Shown here: positions 40,863 through 43,338 of the stretch, piece by piece | Layout of the letters: each line of letters starts with the position of its first letter | Numbering within the stretch: position 1 is the first letter of the stretch | Assembly (NCBI RefSeq): GCF_000878135.1 | Contig: NZ_JXQZ01000011.1 | Location: forward strand, 1-43,338 | From: Frigoribacterium sp. MEB024 | Lineage (GTDB): Bacteria > Actinomycetota > Actinomycetes > Actinomycetales > Microbacteriaceae | DNA: 43,338 nt | Direction of reading: 5' to 3' | The notes under the pieces: model-generated | What the model was told of the DNA's origin: nothing | Databases searched by the model: none | Seen by the model: the letters and a program-made list of their open reading frames with translations, nothing else | Made by a program: the position numbers and the translations under genes

Positions 40863-41267
40863 ATGACGCAGATACGGATCAAGGATGCCGCGGCGTTCCT
40901 CGGCGTGAGCGACGACACGGTGCGTCGCTGGATCGACCTCGGACTGCTCGAGAGCGTGAAGGACGACGCCGGGCGCGGCGTGGTCGACGGCCTCGCGCTC
41001 GCGACGCTCGCCCGGAAGAACGCCGTCCTGCCCGCCGACCCGTCCGAGGTGGGGCGCTCGGCACGCAACCGCCTGGTGGGCGTCGTCACCGAGATCACGG
41101 CGGACCGGGTCATGGCCCAGGTCGAACTGCAGTGCGGACCCCACCGCATCGTCTCGCTGATGAGCAGCGAGGCCGTCCGCGAGCTGGGCCTCGAGCCCGG
41201 CTCGGTGGCCATCGCCGTCGTCAAGGCCACGACGGTCATCATCGAGACCCCCGGCGGGAAGGCCTGA
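40863..41267 (+). CDS. Molybdate-binding regulator-like protein: HTH plus TOBE (Mop) domain
   Basis: A 134-residue protein with two parts. Residues about 3-25 form a MerR/excisionase-like helix-turn-helix ([23 protein letters not shown]). Residues about 66-131 are a Mop/TOBE domain ([27 protein letters not shown] ... [11 protein letters not shown]) that binds molybdate or tungstate. It is smaller than ModE and uses a different HTH. It heads the modABC operon, 3 bases before modA, so it most likely senses intracellular molybdate and adjusts transport or cofactor genes; a storage role is also possible. Confidence 0.88.
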   Translation: MTQIRIKDAAAFLGVSDDTVRRWIDLGLLESVKDDAGRGVVDGLALATLARKNAVLPADPSEVGRSARNRLVGVVTEITADRVMAQVELQCGPHRIVSLMSSEAVRELGLEPGSVAIAVVKATTVIIETPGGKA

Positions 41268-41270
41268 CCC

Positions 41271-42086
41271 ATGAGAAGAATCCGCTCGAACCTCACGACG
41301 CTCGCCGGAACCCTCGCGGTGGCGACGGCCCTCGCCCTGACGGGCTGCTCGGGTGCGAGCGTCGATCCGGCGACCAGCGCGACCCCGACGGCCTCCGGCT
41401 CGGCGCTCGACGGGTCGATCACCGTCTACGCCGCTGCCTCGCTCAAGAAGACGTTCACCGAGTTGGCCGACGAGTTCGAGGAGGCCCACCCCGGCACGAC
41501 CGTCGAGCTGACCTTCGCGGGGTCGTCCGATCTCGTCACGCAGATCACCGAGGGCGCCCCCGCGGACGTCTTCGCCTCGGCCGACGAGAAGAACATGGCC
41601 GAGCTGACCGACGCCGGTCTCGTCGACCCGTCGGCGTCCGAGGACTTCGCCACGAACGTCCTCACCATCGCCGTGCCGCCGTCGAACCCTGCCGGGGTCT
41701 CCGACTTCGCCGACCTCGCGAAGCCCGACGTGAAGACCGTGATCTGCGCGGCCCAGGTGCCCTGCGGGGCGGCCACGAAGACCGTCGAGGAGGCCACCGG
41801 CGTCACGATCTCGCCGGTCAGCGAGGAGTCGTCGGTGACCGACGTGCTCGGCAAGGTCACCTCGGGCGAGGCCGACGCCGGGCTGGTCTACGTCACCGAC
41901 GTCGAGGCCGCCGGCGACGGTGTCGAGGGCATCGACTTCCCCGAGGCGGACCAGGCCGTCAACACCTACCCGATCGCCCCCGTGGCCGACACGGCGAACC
42001 CGGAGGTGGCCGAGGCGTTCGTCGCCTTCGTCACCGGCGAGGTCGGGCAGGGCGTGCTGCGGGCCGCCGGCTTCGGCAGTCCGTGA
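41271..42086 (+). CDS. modA: Molybdate ABC transporter substrate-binding lipoprotein
   Basis: A 271-residue exported lipoprotein that captures molybdate outside the membrane. The signal peptide ends in the lipobox LTGC with C26 lipidated. After a Ser/Thr-rich linker the binding domain starts [26 protein letters not shown], with [24 protein letters not shown], the signature of ModA. Cysteines in [10 protein letters not shown] are also usual for the family. Its TGA overlaps the GTG start of modB. Confidence 0.94.
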   Translation: MRRIRSNLTTLAGTLAVATALALTGCSGASVDPATSATPTASGSALDGSITVYAAASLKKTFTELADEFEEAHPGTTVELTFAGSSDLVTQITEGAPADVFASADEKNMAELTDAGLVDPSASEDFATNVLTIAVPPSNPAGVSDFADLAKPDVKTVICAAQVPCGAATKTVEEATGVTISPVSEESSVTDVLGKVTSGEADAGLVYVTDVEAAGDGVEGIDFPEADQAVNTYPIAPVADTANPEVAEAFVAFVTGEVGQGVLRAAGFGSP

Positions 42087-42943
42087 CCTCGACCGTCAGG
42101 CCCGGGCCCTCCGCCCGCCTCCTCCGTCGACGTCGCCGGGCGTACGCGAGCGTCCCGGCCTGGGTCGCGGTCGTCGCGGCGCTCGGTGCCGCCTTCGTGC
42201 TGCTGCCCCTCGTCGCCATGGTGTCGAGGGTCGACTGGGCCGAGTTCGTGCCGCTGGTCACGTCCGAGTCCTCGGTCGCCGCGTTCTGGCTCAGCCTCCG
42301 CACCTCGATGACGGCCACCCTGATCTGCGTCGTGCTGGGCGTCCCGATGGCCGTCGTGCTGGCCCGCACCGAGTTCCGCGGCCAGAAGGTCCTGCGGTCG
42401 CTCGTACTGCTGCCGCTGGTGCTCCCGCCCGTCGTCGGGGGCATCGCGTTGCTCTACACCTTCGGGCGCCGCGGCCTGCTCGGCCAGACCTTCGACGCGC
42501 TCGGCGTCACCATCGCGTTCTCGACGACGGCGGTCGTGCTGGCCCAGACCTTCGTCGCCCTCCCCTTCCTGGTGCTGAGCCTCGAGGGCGCCCTCCGCAC
42601 GGTGGGCACGCGCTACGAGGCCGTCGCCTCGACCCTGGGGGCCCGACCCACGACCGTGCTGCGGCGGGTCACCCTGCCGCTCGTGCTGCCCGCCCTCGTC
42701 TCGGGAGCCGTGCTGTCGTTCGCACGCGCCCTCGGCGAGTTCGGGGCGACGCTGACCTTCGCCGGGTCGCTGCAGGGCGTCACGCGCACCCTGCCGCTCG
42801 AGATCTACCTGCAACGCGAGACCGACCCCGACGCCGCCGTGGCGCTGTCGCTCGTGCTCGTCCTCGTGGCGGTCGTCGTCGTCGCCCTCGCGCATCAGGC
42901 CGGCCAGTCCTCCGGTGCCGCCACGAGGAGGCGCGGGTCGTGA
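42083..42943 (+). CDS. modB: Molybdate ABC transporter permease
   Basis: A 286-residue inner-membrane subunit with about six helices. The basic N-terminus ([13 protein letters not shown]) precedes helix 1. Typical ModB stretches are [43 protein letters not shown] and the coupling segment [14 protein letters not shown]. The GTG start overlaps the modA stop (GTGA), and its own stop overlaps the modC start (GTGA). The last codons contain a dispersed 10-mer (42926-42935, encoding RRRG), which also places AGGAGG 8 bases before the modC GTG, where it can serve as a ribosome site. Confidence 0.94.
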   Translation: MTSTVRPGPSARLLRRRRRAYASVPAWVAVVAALGAAFVLLPLVAMVSRVDWAEFVPLVTSESSVAAFWLSLRTSMTATLICVVLGVPMAVVLARTEFRGQKVLRSLVLLPLVLPPVVGGIALLYTFGRRGLLGQTFDALGVTIAFSTTAVVLAQTFVALPFLVLSLEGALRTVGTRYEAVASTLGARPTTVLRRVTLPLVLPALVSGAVLSFARALGEFGATLTFAGSLQGVTRTLPLEIYLQRETDPDAAVALSLVLVLVAVVVVALAHQAGQSSGAATRRRGS

Positions 42944-43338
42944 CGCTCGAGTTCGCGGCGGTCGTCGAGGACCGCGGCTTCGACGTCGAGTTGACCGTCG
43001 CCGAGGGCGAGACGGTGGCCGTCCTCGGCCCGAACGGTGCGGGCAAGTCGACGCTGCTGGCGTTGATCGCGGGCCTGCTGCGACCCGACCACGGCACGGC
43101 CCGGCTGGGTGGCCACCTGCTCTTCGACGTCGACGACCGAGGGCGGGGGCCTGCGCTGCGCCCGCACGAGCGTGGCGTCTCGATGCTCGCCCAGGACGCC
43201 CTGCTCTTCCCCCACCTCAGTGCCCTCGACAACGTCGCGTTCGGCCCGCGCAGCGCCGGCGTGCGGCGCCACGAGGCCGGCCGACGTGCCGCCGACTGGC
43301 TCGCCCGGGTCGACGCGACGGGGCTCGCCGACCGCCCG
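42940..43338 (+). CDS. modC: Molybdate ABC transporter ATP-binding protein (5' part, cut by the window edge)
   Basis: The first 133 codons of the ATPase. Walker A is GPNGAGKST (30-38) and the Q-loop region reads [24 protein letters not shown], as in ModC. The Walker B, signature and C-terminal TOBE regions lie beyond the window. GTG 42940 overlaps the modB stop, and the ribosome site is supplied by the dispersed motif at the modB end. It energises uptake through ModB. Confidence 0.9.
   Translation, partial: MTLEFAAVVEDRGFDVELTVAEGETVAVLGPNGAGKSTLLALIAGLLRPDHGTARLGGHLLFDVDDRGRGPALRPHERGVSMLAQDALLFPHLSALDNVAFGPRSAGVRRHEAGRRAADWLARVDATGLADRP

Overview
The window is about 43 kb of very GC-rich, densely coding DNA with codons strongly biased to G or C in the third position. 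The gene content points to a high-GC actinobacterium, and the style fits the family Microbacteriaceae. That evidence includes a Pmt/RsmI divergent pair, a metG-tatD-rsmA-ispE block, actinobacterial sugar ABC transporters and many leaderless starts with TANNNT boxes. The genus cannot be fixed from sequence alone. I see no rRNA, tRNA, CRISPR array, phage gene or insertion sequence, and no clearly broken gene. Thirty-seven coding genes are annotated; the last (modC) runs off the right edge.

Layout, left to right. 1-266: GC-rich tandem repeats. 267-4781: kynureninase with a translationally coupled amidohydrolase, a SAM methyltransferase, an FMN reductase and a small unknown protein. 4921-11096: a complete sugar-utilisation module on the minus strand (LacI regulator, binding lipoprotein, two permeases, GH51 arabinofuranosidase) with a promoter and a candidate operator. 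11138-23228: housekeeping and metabolic genes (HrpA helicase, acyl-CoA ligase, citrate/2-methylcitrate synthase, DUF255 thioredoxin-like protein, sulfurtransferase, CoA-binding protein, O-acetylhomoserine sulfhydrylase). 23325-27351: a glycosyltransferase divergent from an SDR, MBL hydrolase and KAS III run that resembles part of an Ole-type system. 27400-36219: Pmt mannosyltransferase divergent from RsmI, a quinone-reductase-like enzyme, then the metG-tatD-rsmA-DUF4287-ispE block. 36330-43338: a second GT39-like membrane glycosyltransferase, then a molybdenum region (MoeB-rhodanese, MoaD, MoaA, an HTH-TOBE protein, ModABC).

The most unusual signal is a dispersed short sequence, AGGAGGCGCG. 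I count 26 exact copies, 13 on each strand, where base composition predicts about one or fewer. The copies share flanking bases. About a third lie in the roughly 6% of the window that is intergenic. Two pairs face each other and form long hairpins behind genes, and many others sit inside genes in apparent linker segments. This layout recalls DNA uptake sequences or palindromic elements of other bacteria, but no such system is known to me in this group.

Other points of interest are a set of about 17 probable leaderless starts, a divergent gene pair whose start codons overlap, a MoeB-type enzyme lacking its zinc cysteines, a 19-bp repeat terminator array, and the compact KAS III/SDR/MBL/glycosyltransferase cluster.
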